Source: Isoetes taiwanensis (taxonomy: Eukaryota > Streptophyta > Lycopodiopsida > Isoetales > Isoetaceae). Taken from it: 64,000 bases of DNA. The DNA lies in contig JAJEKV010000064.1 of the NCBI GenBank assembly GCA_021234155.1, forward strand, positions 5,334,001 to 5,398,000. The letters run 5' to 3'. Under the pieces are notes generated by a model. The model did not search any database. It had not been told where the DNA came from and worked only from the letters and a program-made list of their open reading frames with translations. This document shows, in pieces, positions 32,211 to 43,531 of the stretch; the stretch's first letter is position 1, and every line of letters starts with the position of its first letter. Position numbers and translations under genes: made by a program.

Positions 32211-32279
32211 CCTCTCACAGAGTGCGCCCTGGGCCAATCCGAAAATATTGGAAGTGCTTCTCGCGCACTGTGTGAGTGG
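32211..32279. repeat. ~69-bp imperfect palindrome P5
   Basis: CCTCTCACAGAGTGCGCCC ... CGCGCACTGTGTGAGTGG, centre CCGAAAATATTGG. It is the start of a further promoter unit that breaks off at 32,390-32,391 inside CCTATAAATA. Confidence 0.9.
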
Positions 32280-32591
32280 TGGACACCTTTTGCCTAAACA
32301 AACCTAATGTATTTATCCTACCAACACTAATGCCTTGTAGGATTGTACAACATGAAATTACAGGTCCAAACCCTAAAATCCCCAGACCTATTTTGAGCAA
32401 TTAATGTACTGTTTTGTGGCAAGCTGTCCAATATTTGGTTATATGTATCTTCTGGCAGATCAAAACAGTTACCACTAATTTACTCAAAATAAACAGAAGT
32501 AACCAAATGACTATAAACATTACACTCTGGTTCGTTTACCAGTAACTCATATTTGTTTCCCCCTAAAAACTTGTAGAATAATCCAATAACA

Positions 32592-34030
32592 ACTACCTCA
32601 TTTTTGACAACCATGGATCTTTGAATGCCTTCTCCACCACATATTTCACCTTAATGCACTTTAGCACGTAAAAGTCCACGTTCTCCTTATTGTCTGGCTC
32701 TGAAACTACAGAAAAATTATCTCCAACTGCAAGAATGTCAGACTTCCATTGAGGATCACCTTCAAAAACAGAGCTATCCAGAACATCTTTCACATAATCA
32801 GCACCTGGTCTTAGCTCAGAATATTGCCATATACCTATTCTACCTTTGTTAGGGCACTTGCTATTTTTTTCCTAACCAACAATTATGAGAGAAACAACTG
32901 TAGTCCATATGATCAACTTGTGTAGGATCTGTAGCTTGAATTGGCCTGATAGAATGGAACTTGCTTGAATCAGAAAGTGTAGAACAATCATATCTCTCTG
33001 ACCTGTCGACCTCGTCTACCTCAATTTCCCGAAAAAGCTTATGTAAGAAAGAAAATTTCAATGTCCTATATAAACCCTAAACCCTAACAATTACAAAGCA
33101 GTATTTCAGCATACCTGAATCTGTCTTTGCCCTCGAGTGTGGAGTTGTCCCTGAAATGTTTAATCCGAAAGACTACTGCATCATGTGCATTCCTTAGTGG
33201 TACTGATCCCTTATAATTCTTCTCTCATTCTCATCAAAACTTGGATCATTTGACAATGCTGCATGCCGATATGTAATATGAACTAAAATTGTGCATTGAT
33301 CATTCTTCCAGTATAGACTCTGTATCTCTTGCCGAATCATAAAAGTATAGTTCTCAGCAAAATCTATGACAGAAACTATGGTGTCCTTTGGAAATGCTGC
33401 CAAACACTTCCTGAATATTTGGCCTGCCATCTCCCCTTGTGGTATAAATTCTTTTAAAACTTCCTTGGCTTCCTGGATAATCTTTTCAGTAGTTGTGCAT
33501 TTGTAAACTAGTTTGGTAACTAGTTTGTTAGATATGTTGTACTCCCCTTGCCATCAGGCTCAGGCCCTCCTATGGGCCCACCTGCAATAGTAATGACAGA
33601 TCAATGTGATAGAACTTGGGATAAAAGAAAGCTGAATTCTTACCTTGTCATAAGTCTTCCATTCAATGTTGTGTCCTGGAATGTATTTCAATTCATTTGG
33701 ACATAACCTGGCAGGTCCATAATTCTTGCACTTGAGAGTCAAACAGTTATGTGCATACCACTCATTTGTTTCGCCATTCCTTGGACAAACTAGTGATCTC
33801 CAAAGTTCACTAGTAGAAGAATATGTACATTTCTTTGCCATGCAAGTTGGCCCATGGCCACAAACCACACATGTGCACTTGCAGCTAGCTCCATGTAAAT
33901 TTTCATCATGCCTAACCTTATTTATTGCTTGCCTAATGAAAACTGTTTTCATGTGATACACACAACAACAAGTTTCTCTATCCCTGACCTTCCTTACATA
34001 TGGTGGTTTCAGAGCATGAAACATTGAAAA
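32592..34030 (-). pseudogene. DFAENY-type DNA transposase, second decayed copy
   Basis: Leftwards from 34,024, a Cys-rich N-terminal part (CCCVYHMKTVFIRQAINKVR, then CTCVVCGHGPTC and a KCKNYGPARLC pair) precedes AFPKDTIVSVIDFAENYTF (about 33,395-33,335). QEIQSLYWKNDQ and ITYRHAAL follow. A gap removes the FSDG/HGKG part that is present in the copy at 0.48-2.34 kb. The sequence resumes with DYSCFSHNCWLG (about 32,880) and VGDNFSVVSEPDNKENVDFY (about 32,740-32,680), which match VGDNFVVV...in the first copy. Frameshifts and the internal deletion show it is inactive. It starts about 200 bases after the broken end of the H3-like array. Confidence 0.7.
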
Positions 34031-34239
34031 AGATACCTCAAGCTTGGGATATTCAGCAGTAAAAAGTAACTACAAATGCAAGTTCACAAGTTATAAAAAG
34101 AATTGAAATAGGCAGCAGAAAATCAGTATAAAAAACACTGACTTGAGTTTTCTCTAGAAAATGCAAGGGATGCATTATGTTCACTCCTTCAATTTGTGTC
34201 AATAAAACCAACATAACAATCACTACATGATAGAATTTC

Positions 34240-35035
34240 AATTATCTCAATGAATAACAGCTTTGCGAATAAACACAAACACTATTGCTGTTGGGTTCGT
34301 TCACTATCCCAGTCATGTCATAACTTCGAGTCCAAATAGACAATGAGCGCCTTCTTGGACTAAGAAAATAACAACCTGCGTTCATAGCACTTATATGGAT
34401 CCACACAAAACAAACAAGAGAAATTTTATATTGTTTAGCTAAACTATAGAAACTTTTAAAATGAATTTCGACTAGTTTAGCTAACATCATTCTAGTTTAC
34501 AAGAAATATATGAATGATAATTTATTTCTAACATCTATGGAATAATTTAAGGCCTAGATTTAGCTAGATGGCATTGTTTTAGAATGTTTCACAAAGAAAA
34601 TGACTAAAGTAAATGGAAACAATTGAAAAAGTTATAGTAATTTTAGCTTAATTTTTTTCGTTGACAACACCACAGAAAGTTTTGAGATTAATTTTGGGTT
34701 AGTTTAGCTAAATGCTATAAAGTATGAGAGGGAAAATATATAGAGTCTAGCTAAACTATAGAAAGTTTTGGGATTGATCTGAAACAAGTTTAGCTAAAGG
34801 CATTATGGCTAATAAGAAATATGCGATTAGTAATTTATTCCCTGATGTGCACTCTTGGTGCATACTGGCCTAGAGAGCACCCAAGGGGAATCTCATCTTC
34901 GCCCACGCTCCAAGACTTCCACATATGCATCCCAACTAGCTTAGAATGCATAGGCTTTCTGCACTTGACACTAAGGCATACACAAGCTTAAGCTAAGAGC
35001 ACCCAGTGGGTTGCGTCGACCAATTCGGATGACTT
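34240..35035. repeat. Gene-free stretch with recurring TTTAGCTAAA motif
   Basis: GTTTAGCTAAACTATAGAAA and close variants recur at about 34,435, 34,480, 34,700, 34,745 and 34,790. The core TTTAGCTAAA is palindromic. No gene seen. Confidence 0.5.
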
Positions 35036-35965
35036 GTCCATATATCCCAAAAACAATTGAATGGTTTGTTATAAAAAAATAAAATGTAGATTCAAGATAA
35101 AAAATAATCACATTAGCTCACTGGGTATATTGGTTAAAGTAGTTTTATTGGGACATTGAATTATTTTTCTAGAGGTTCGAGCCCCCGTATTTCATATTCT
35201 AAAATCTTAGGCAAAACTGTATAGAGGTTCGATATTCTCTCAAAACCTTAGACGAAATCGTATTTCATATTTCAAAATTATAGGCGCCTCGAATCATAAA
35301 TGACTATAAGCAAAATGAGAGGTGCTCACATGCCCCAACATACGATTTGGGTCGTAGGATTGATGAATCCGACGAATGTGGTAGTCCAGGGTGCACCTCG
35401 TTTAGAATATGTAGCAAAATAACGGGGGGTTCTAGGGGGATTTGATATGGATCTAAAAAATAACAATTCCTGAAACCATAGTCCATATATCCCAAAAACA
35501 ATTGAATGGGTTGTTATAAAAAAATAAAACATAGATTCAAGATAAAAAATAATCACATTAGCTCACTGGGTATATTGGTTAAAGTAGTTTTATTAGGGCA
35601 TTGAGTTATTTTTGTAGAGGTTCGAGCCTCCGTATTTCATGTTCTAAAATCTTAGGCAAAACTGTATAGAGGTTCGATATTCTCTCAAAACCTTAAACGA
35701 AATCGTATTTCATATTTCAAAATCATAGGCGCCTTGAATCATAAATGACTATAAGTGAAACGAGAGGTGCTCACAGGCCCCAACATACGATTTGGATCGT
35801 AGGATCGATGAATCCGACGAATGTGGTAGTCAGGGTGCACCTCGTTTAGAATATGTAGCAAAATAATAGGGGGTTCTAGGGGGATTTGATATGGATCTAA
35901 AAAATAACAATTCCTGAAATCATAGTCCATATATCCCAAAAACAATTGAATGGGTTGTTATAAAT
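35036..35965. repeat. Tandem array 1 of a ~445-bp tRNA-like repeat
   Basis: Units start GTCCATATATCCC at 35,036, 35,481 and 35,925 (the third is cut after about 40 bases). Each unit has TAGCTCACTGGG (pol III A box, 35,114 and 35,559), then GGTTCGAGCC (B box, 35,174 and 35,619) 60 bases later, the spacing in tRNA genes. Each unit then has the GTGCACCTCGTTTAGAATAT segment. No complete cloverleaf is made. It looks like a SINE-derived unit amplified in tandem. Confidence 0.8.
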
Positions 35966-36022
35966 GCGGCTAGTCTTAAGCTTATTACAAGTAATCATCA
36001 GCTTCATGCAAGTTCTCATCAG

Positions 36023-36499
36023 TTGCATGCAAGTCACTATCAGCTGCAATGTCAGTTTAATGGTAAGCAAAATACGTTCTTATCTCAGTCATGTAGCATA
36101 TTACAAAAGCAAGTGGATGATACTGCTGACGCACATGCAAAGTTAGAGCAGAGTTTGCATTTACAAAATCAGAAAACTAAGCGTTTGATGGTGGAAAATG
36201 AGAAGTTAGAACAAAGACTGAAACAATTAAAGGCTATGCCACTTGGGCAAAGGGAAAGACGACAATCCTGTAAGCCAATCCATCTTGGTGGTGGAGCAGC
36301 CAAGAAAAGAGTTGCTGCCATTAAGACACTAGTTGACCCTTCAATTTGCCAGGACAACAAGAAGAAGGAAGGAAAAATCAAGAGGAAGGACGGGCATTTG
36401 GCTGAACTTTTGAAGAAGATATCAACGAAAGAAGATATTCTAAGATTAATCAACCTTCCTGGTATGTATTTCTTCTTCTATTTTTGTAGATTTGCTTAA
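36023..36499 (+). pseudogene. Coiled-coil, Lys-rich ORF of unknown function
   Basis: An open frame of 158 codons with a clear coiled coil (LMVENEKLEQRLKQLKAMPL) and a Lys-rich second half (KKKEGKIKRKDGHLAELLKK). It ends GLP followed by a donor-like GTATGTATTT, so it may be an exon with downstream ones near 36,640-37,140. It starts directly after the tandem repeat array, so its 5' end may be replaced. No family assigned. Confidence 0.35.
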
Positions 36500-36930
36500 A
36501 AGAGATAAATGTCCACATGATAATTTCTGATTATTATTTGATATCCATGAGTTAGAAATACTCGATAAACTAAGAATGACTTGGTTGCTAACATACAAAA
36601 TGTTTTACAAGTGCTAATCTTTTAAGGAGACAATTGATTGAAGTTGTAATTGATGATCTATGTGATTCTGTAAGTGCCATAGAATTATTGCTAAGTTAGT
36701 AAGGAAGGAATCGGCAGCAAAAGAGACTTCGTTAACATCATTATTGAGGGAAAGTATTAAGAAGAAGCGTAGTGATGCTTGGCATCGATCATCTGGCGCA
36801 CATATACTAAGGCACTGGAGATTAAAAAGAAAGTAATATGGCAAGAAGTATATTCTGGACGAATCTGCCAACCTATCTTTGGTATGTGCATTTTGTATTT
36901 TATTATGCCTTCTAATATTGGCAATTTAAA

Positions 36931-37800
36931 GTTGACATGTTTGTTGCAGGATGTACTTGCCTCTACTAGTTCTGAATAACCAAGGTTTGTACTTACTTTG
37001 CTTGTGTACTATTTTATTTGTTATTCTGAATCATCTCAAAGATGCTGGTAGCACTAGGGATGCAGCTGCTAAGCATGAGTTTTTGGCTTTGCAGAAGAGA
37101 AGTGTTGGAGAAATGACATTTCAGAGAAAACGAACTTTCATTTAAACAAATTTCAGATTTCATCAAGCAATGTTTATTTGTAGAGGGGAACTTTTGAGAG
37201 TACCATCTTCATAGTCAAGGTACTTACTTCCAACAAAATTCAAATATGTGGAACCTTTAAAAGTGGCCAAGTATTTTCTAGCAAGAGGATTGGATCTGGA
37301 CATACAGAGCATCTGCAGGAAATCTACAAATCAAATGTTTCCTGCTATTCATTTCTTTGAAGCTCTCATAAATAAGACAATTTCTCAAATTAATGGAAAG
37401 CAAGCTTTATCTCCACCCACTGTTTTGATGTCATGGTATCTGCTGAACAAAAACCAAATAACACAGCATGCTTGTGCAAATGGTGGGGGCAAATTGTAGA
37501 ATTTTCTTTGTAGCAAATTTCAGATTTCATCAAGCAATGTTAATTTCAGATTGACATGTTTGATGCAGGATGTACTAGTCTCTACTAGTTTTGAATAACC
37601 AAGGTTTGTACTTACTTTGCTTGTCTACTATTTTATTTATTATTCTGAATCATCTCAAAGATGTTGGTAGCACTAGGGCTACAGCCGCTGCTAAGCATGA
37701 GTTTTTTGCTTTGCAGAAGAGAAGTGTTGGAGAAACGACCTTTCAAAGAAACAAATTTTAGATTTCATCAAGCAATGTTAGTTTGTGCAGGGGAACTTCT
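36931..37800. repeat. Direct duplication, ~250 bp, offset 619
   Basis: A segment beginning TTGACATGTTTG.TGCAGGATG at 36,932 is repeated at 37,551 through AGAAGAGAAGTGTTGGAGAAA and the following CAGATTTCATCAAGCAATGTT. The last phrase occurs a third time at about 37,520. The spacer holds a short open frame (37,248-37,499) that I do not recognise. Confidence 0.8.
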
Positions 37801-39400
37801 ATACGTGCCAGCAATGTCACTTGAACTGCAATAAATGTAGGGCCTATTCAAATGGACATGGAAAAAAATCTCATGGCTTTGATACATCATAAAATGATAC
37901 ACAAACAGTGCTGCTTTATGCAGAACTCTGCATGTATGTTCTATTCAAAATAGCATGATGGAAGGAATATTAAATGATTGTGGCATCGTTAGCAAATATG
38001 ATCCTATGGAGCCTGGAAGTCTAGGTGATGTAATAAAACCTTGCTGTATTCTAGAATTTGCCTAGAGTGCAATGCTTTCAGCTTGTGTTCGATATGAGGA
38101 ATGCGCTTGTGTTTAAAATGGTATTGAACCTAAGCTTTTAGAACTTTTCCAACATTAGTGCACTAATTGGTCATTTTAGAGTCATCCTCAACAAGATCAG
38201 GTATAGGCATTGCAGCTGTGACCCATCGACTCAAGACTCCAGCAAGTAGCTACTCCAATCATTTCCTCAATGTTAGTGTTAGTTCAGAAATACATACTTT
38301 CCCCCTGGTGGCATATCCAAGATGTTTCGCAAGCAGATTTAAAGCTACAGCAACCAAGCACCTGCAAAAGATATAAAAAAGGATGCTCAGCGCAGATATG
38401 ATCCCTTGCCCAATAACGCCTATTAAACAAGAAAAGCAAAGACTAGCTATTGCCTCCAGAAGGTCAATGACATTAGATCGATGATGCATTGCAACTAAAT
38501 AGTTGACAAAGTATAATATGTTTGCTAGGCGAGTCTGATATATTTGCCAGGGGCAAAAGATCCCCTTAGAAATGTGCGTAATAAAATAAGAGACTCGGTT
38601 GGACTTAATGATGCCACGTTTCCAAAGAAAGATCAACCATACAAGTCCAAACATAATCTTCTCAACAACAAGAGGACCCATTCCTCAAACGGATTGTTTA
38701 TACATTTGTGATTCTTAAGTGGAGACCAGAAATGTCGTATTTGCAGCCTTCCTTTCCACTTTGTCTTAATTTCTTATTTTCCATAGGTCTTCGTGAGTGT
38801 TGAGATCTTATATAGATGTCAATAACTCGTATCCCCTCATGAAAGCAATCAATTGTAGTCTTATTTGACCAAGCCGTCAACATCAGTAATTTATTGCATC
38901 AAGTAACTCCTTCCCCATTCTTACCTTTGGCCAGGACAGTGCAGCAGTAGCACAAATCATATGTGCAAGAAATAGTGAAGGATGCTTGCCTTTAAGTAAT
39001 GAAGGCTGCATCACTGTGATAAACATCATACTGTCTTCAACTATTCAAACAAATTCATCAACGTAAATAACTTCATCAATGGCCTTATGTTCCACAAATA
39101 CAAGCATGTATTTGCAAAAATGACCTGTACAACCTTTCAGAACACGACCTGTACCACATTTCAGCATAGTAAGTTTTCAATCAAAAATCAAATCGCCCTT
39201 TGCCTAAATGAATAATGAGTATTAATCTGATCAATTGGGAATTGAACCCAAACTTAGCCTTAAGATCATTTTTTTTTTTTAAAATCTTTAACATAGTTCA
39301 ACATTCAAGCATAGAAACTATAACAGGTGGCATACAATCTTTAGCTTTTACAGATTCCTCCCTTTCTTTCCCTAGCTTTATGCCATTTAATAGAAACTTG
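37800..39400. other. No confident gene
   Basis: A 140-codon hydrophobic minus-strand frame at 38,259-38,681 is the longest open stretch, but it lacks a domain, a convincing start or supporting exons. Other frames are short. Confidence 0.3.
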
Positions 39401-39425
39401 AAGTAATTCAAGCCGCCTTGCAACT

Positions 39426-40133
39426 CTAAGATCCACGTAGATCAAACAGTGACCATTCACATTCCACACGAAGCAACTTATAAAATTGTCCATCTTTTTG
39501 AATAGGTACCTGTATTACATCTGAGTGTGTGCCATCCCCTGAATCTTGTTCTTGAGAAACCCATTGCCGCGTCAAATCTTCATGAACATGTCTCCACCTT
39601 CTGTATTTGAATGTAAGATATAGAGTTTGCCTTCCAATGCAATACTTGAATTGCATTGTTGTCCTATTAATTCCGCATTCTATATCATTATCCTCTGGAC
39701 CCTTGTGCAATCTGATCCAGCATTCCTTAGGTAAAAGTGATAGCAAGGATTGATCTGAAATAGATGTAACTGCGAACATTTTCTTTGTCTTCTTCACACA
39801 AGTCAATGAACTAAACATAGAAATAAAAATGTCAATTCACATTTGTAGCTTTACATGTGCACAAATACCACCTCTCTCTTTGAAAGCATTGTAAACACCA
39901 TTCCATAACTTCTTTTTTTCTAATATGAGCAATCTGCTACTTGTTGGCAAAAAGGCAGCCATCTCAGCTAGACCAGGAGGTGGAATTTCCACTACTTTGT
40001 TGGCATTTGGATAATACATGTGCTTCCAGAACCATACCCATTTTCTTCGCATCTCAATTGATGTCTCTTCTTCAAAAAGAATAGATCCGATATCAAAATG
40101 GAAGGCATCAAACACGCTGCTTATATCATGCAC
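39426..40133 (-). pseudogene. Two unassigned adjoining ORF fragments
   Basis: On the minus strand, a Trp/Phe-rich part (about 40,133-39,837; RRKWVWFWKHMYYPNANK and EIPPPGLAEMAAFLP) is followed by one rich in Tyr/Arg (39,818-39,426; TLYLTFKYRRWRHVHEDL and FYKLLRVECEWSLFDLRG). The short gap between them (39,819-39,836) with TTTCTATG suggests an intron or frameshift. Probably exons of a mobile-element gene. No named domain. Confidence 0.3.
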
Positions 40134-40754
40134 AAAAAAATAATATCTTCTTGATCAGACAGGCAGAACCCTCTAATTCAAATAAGAAAATAAAGTAAGC
40201 TATAAATGCATAATAAGGAATATTAGAAAATGAGTATCAGTAAGCATTACAATTAGGTTGTAGCTGTGGAAGTTTTCCTCTCTCACAAACTTTGATCTTC
40301 ACCATATCAGATGGGCTATATATGTGTTGAACCAAAACCTGAAAAATGCTCCCATATTTCTGAATCTCTAGGATTCTGGCCTTCCAATGAGCATTTAAAT
40401 CATTAATTCTTGCCTTCTCACTATCTTAGACGAAAACAGAAACAACCCTGTCTTTTGAAGCCATCTCTATTTTTTTCTCCAAATATATGAGAACTTAATC
40501 CTAAACAAATAGCTCACACAGGAGCGGGAATTTTACTGTGTTATCATGAGGTGTTTTCTTTTAATTAGGTTGTTAGAACAAATCGTTACAAGGGATAAAG
40601 CCAAAATGTACAAGGCCACGTATGCACTACTGGCGCCTTGCCATGTGTGATTCTTGTAACTGATCCCGTCAAGCCCCCAATTTTGATTGGATGCGAGTTT
40701 TTCCTGATATTTCCTAGTCGACAAAAGTTTATGGACCTTTTTAAATCTCAAGCA
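40134..40754. other. No gene recognised
   Basis: Minus-strand fragments continue weakly to about 40,430 (a region rich in Lys/Arg codons), then AT-rich sequence leads into the second tandem array. Nothing else is supported. Confidence 0.3.
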
Positions 40755-42296
40755 ATCTCTAATGGTAGCAAAATAACACGGGGTTCCAGGGGGATTTGAT
40801 ATGGATGTAAAAAATAACAATTCCTGAAACCATAGTCCATATATCCCTAAAACAATTGAATGGATTGTTATAAAAAAAAATATAAATTCAAGATAAAAAA
40901 TAATTACATTAGCTCACTGGGTATATTGGTAAAAGTAGTCTTATTATGACATTGAGTTATTTTGGTACAGGTTCGAGCCCCTGTATTTTATATTCTAAAA
41001 TCTTAGGCAAAGTCGTATAGAGGTTCGATATTCTCTTAAAACCAGAACAGCAGGGGTTTCCCGGAGGATTTGATATGGATGTAAGAAATAGCAATTCCTG
41101 AAAACATAGTCCATATATCCATAAGAACAATTGAATGGATTGTTATAAAAAAAAAAACACAGATTCAAGATAAAAAATAATCACATTAGCTCACTGGGTA
41201 TATTGGTTAAAGTAGTCTTATTACGACATTGAGTTATTTTGGTAGAGGTTCGAGCCCCCGTATTTCATATTCCAATATAGAGGTTCGATATTCTCTCAAA
41301 ATCTTAGGCGAAATCATATTTCATATTTCAAAATCATAGGCGCCTCCAATCATAAATGACTATAAGCGAAAAGAGAGGTGCTCACATGCCCCAACATACG
41401 ATCTGGGTCGTAGGATCGATGAATCCGACGACTGTAATAGTTCAGGGTGCACCTCGTTTAGAAAAAATAGCAAAAATAACAGGGGGTTCCAGGGGGATTT
41501 GCTATGGATGTAAAAAAATAACAATTCCTGAAACCATAGTCAATATATCCCTAAAACAATTAAATGGATTGTTATAAAAAACAACATAGATTTAAGATAA
41601 AAAATAATCACATTAGCTCACTAGGTATATTGGTTAAAGTAGTCTTATTAAGACATTGAGTTATTTTGATAGAGGTCCATATTTCATATTCTAAAATCTT
41701 AGGCAAAGCCGTATAGAGGTTCGATATTCTCTCAAAACCTTAGGCGAAATCGTATTTCAGATTTCAAAATCATAGGCGCCTCCAATCATAAATGACTATA
41801 AGCAAAATGAGAGGTGCCCACAGGCTCCAACATACGATCTTGGTCGTAGGATCGATGAATCCGACAACTGTGATAGTCTAGGGTGCACCTCGTTCAGAAT
41901 ATGTAGCAAAATAACAGGGGGTTCCAGGGGGATTTGATATGGATGTAAAAAATAACAATTCTTGAAACCATAGTCTATATATCCCTAAAACAATGGAATG
42001 GGTTGTTATAAAAAAAAACATAGATTCAAGATAAAACAATAATCACATTAGCTCACTGGGTATATTGTTTAAAGTAGTCTTATTAAGACATTGAGTTATT
42101 TTGGTACAGGTTCGAGCCCCCGTATTTCATATTCTAAAATCTTAGACAAAGTCGTATAGAGGTTCGATGTTCTCTCAAAATCAAAATAACAGGGGTTCCA
42201 GGGGGATTTTACATGGATATAAAAAAGTAACAATTCCTAAAACTATAGTCCATATATCCCAAAAAACAATTGAATGGGTTGTTATAAAAAAACAAG
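40755..42296. repeat. Tandem array 2 of the tRNA-like repeat
   Basis: Units begin at 40,835, 41,109, 41,539, 41,971 and 42,248 (spacings 274, 430, 432, 277). The two short spacings are unit copies with the same internal segment deleted. A boxes (TAGCTCACTGGG or close) lie at 40,910, 41,187, 41,614 and 42,049. B boxes lie at 40,970, 41,247 and 42,109. The B box at about 41,675 is damaged (AGGTCCAT). Same family as 35,036-35,965, but younger or more homogeneous. Confidence 0.85.
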
Positions 42297-42399
42297 GTGC
42301 TGCGCACGAAGGGTTGCCCTCCATGGCCCGAGGGTGAAGTGGCTTAAATCAGATCCACACTATGTGACCTGACAATATACACAAGACTAGTTATGGAGA

Positions 42400-43531
42400 A
42401 TTCTGTGGAAATTGCCATGTTTATAATATTTTTTGATCCATAATGTTATGCAGTCTTTTGAGCCAGACCTGAGCTATTGGCCAACCAGCAATGTTCTTGT
42501 AAACCTAGACATAGTTCTCCTCTAGGTTGTGGCATGGTGGAGGATTCTAACCATGTATTCAAATGTCCAATCATTGAGGAGGTCTGGACATGGACTTCAC
42601 AGTTGAATATGGGGGTTCCTGATAATATATTCCAATTTCTCAATTCGGGATCCAGGCTCATCAATACCTGTAGAACACTTACCTGTTGGATGGTCTGGAA
42701 GCACAGAAATTCTGTGGCTATAGAGGGTAAGATACCCAGTGTAAACTGGATTAAGGCTAACCTGCTGTCAACCATCCAGCACACTGCCACCGCTCACAAG
42801 GCTCTAAGAGGAGCCAAGTATGACAAACAGTGGGACCGAGTAGGCAGATTTGAAGGAGCCTATAATTTCTTTATTTTGATACTAATAGATTCTGATGGTA
42901 TTTTACACAAAGCAGCAGAGGAGGCTGAAGAAATTAGGGGCCCCAATCTGCTGGCTGAGCAATAATGAAGATGATGAACACTACATTTCCAGGTGGGAGC
43001 TCGAGGACCACTTTATTCGACTCAAAATTGAAATGATCCATTCCATGGCCCTCAAAAAGATGCTGAATAATCATGAGGTGTGGAAGTATAATGGGCTGAA
43101 GCCTTTTTTCCAGTCCCTCTTTCATAAATGGCAGCAAAGGAGAGAGGCTCGAGTACTCATGCTCATGGACTACACGACTTTTACAATTGAAGAACTGGAT
43201 GAGATGCTCAATATATATGGCAGATCTGCAGTTGTGGATCTTACTATCCAGGATGTTGTTGAAGCTAATCAGTGATAGTACAATTCTGACATTCTGTCAA
43301 GTCAGGTTTAAGCCAGATTTTGTCTACTGGCTACCTTATTTTCTTTACTGTTATTGACTTATATCGTTTGCTTTGTTGGCTTTTTAGCCTTATTTTCCTT
43401 CCTTATGGATATCCATATGGAAGACTACTTTTTGTACTAGTTGTATATCTGCCTCATTTGGAGGTGTCTGACATGATGTATTCCATGTAATATGAATACA
43501 AAACCCACCTTGCCATCAAAAAAAAAAAAAA
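42400..43531 (+). mobile_element. LINE 3' end with zf-RVT segment and poly(A)
   Basis: A frame from 42,477 has a Cys-rich motif CSCKPRH...EDSNHVFKCPIIEEVW of the kind found at the C-terminus of plant LINEs (zf-RVT). A frame shift near 42,900 leads to a frame that closes at 43,275 with a charged, helical region (LKIEMIHSMALKKMLNNHE). An A-rich tail sits at 43,518-43,531. The element is truncated at its 5' end next to tandem array 2. Confidence 0.7.

Noticed and set aside
35114-35190. tRNA genes at the A/B boxes of the tandem arrays
   Set aside because: No acceptor stem or anticodon arm can be folded around the boxes, and they sit inside a repeated unit. They are SINE-like heads only.
38259-38681. 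A 140-codon hydrophobic minus-strand frame as a membrane protein gene
   Set aside because: No start context, splice sites, homologous motif or neighbouring exons; composition is what AT-rich DNA gives by chance.
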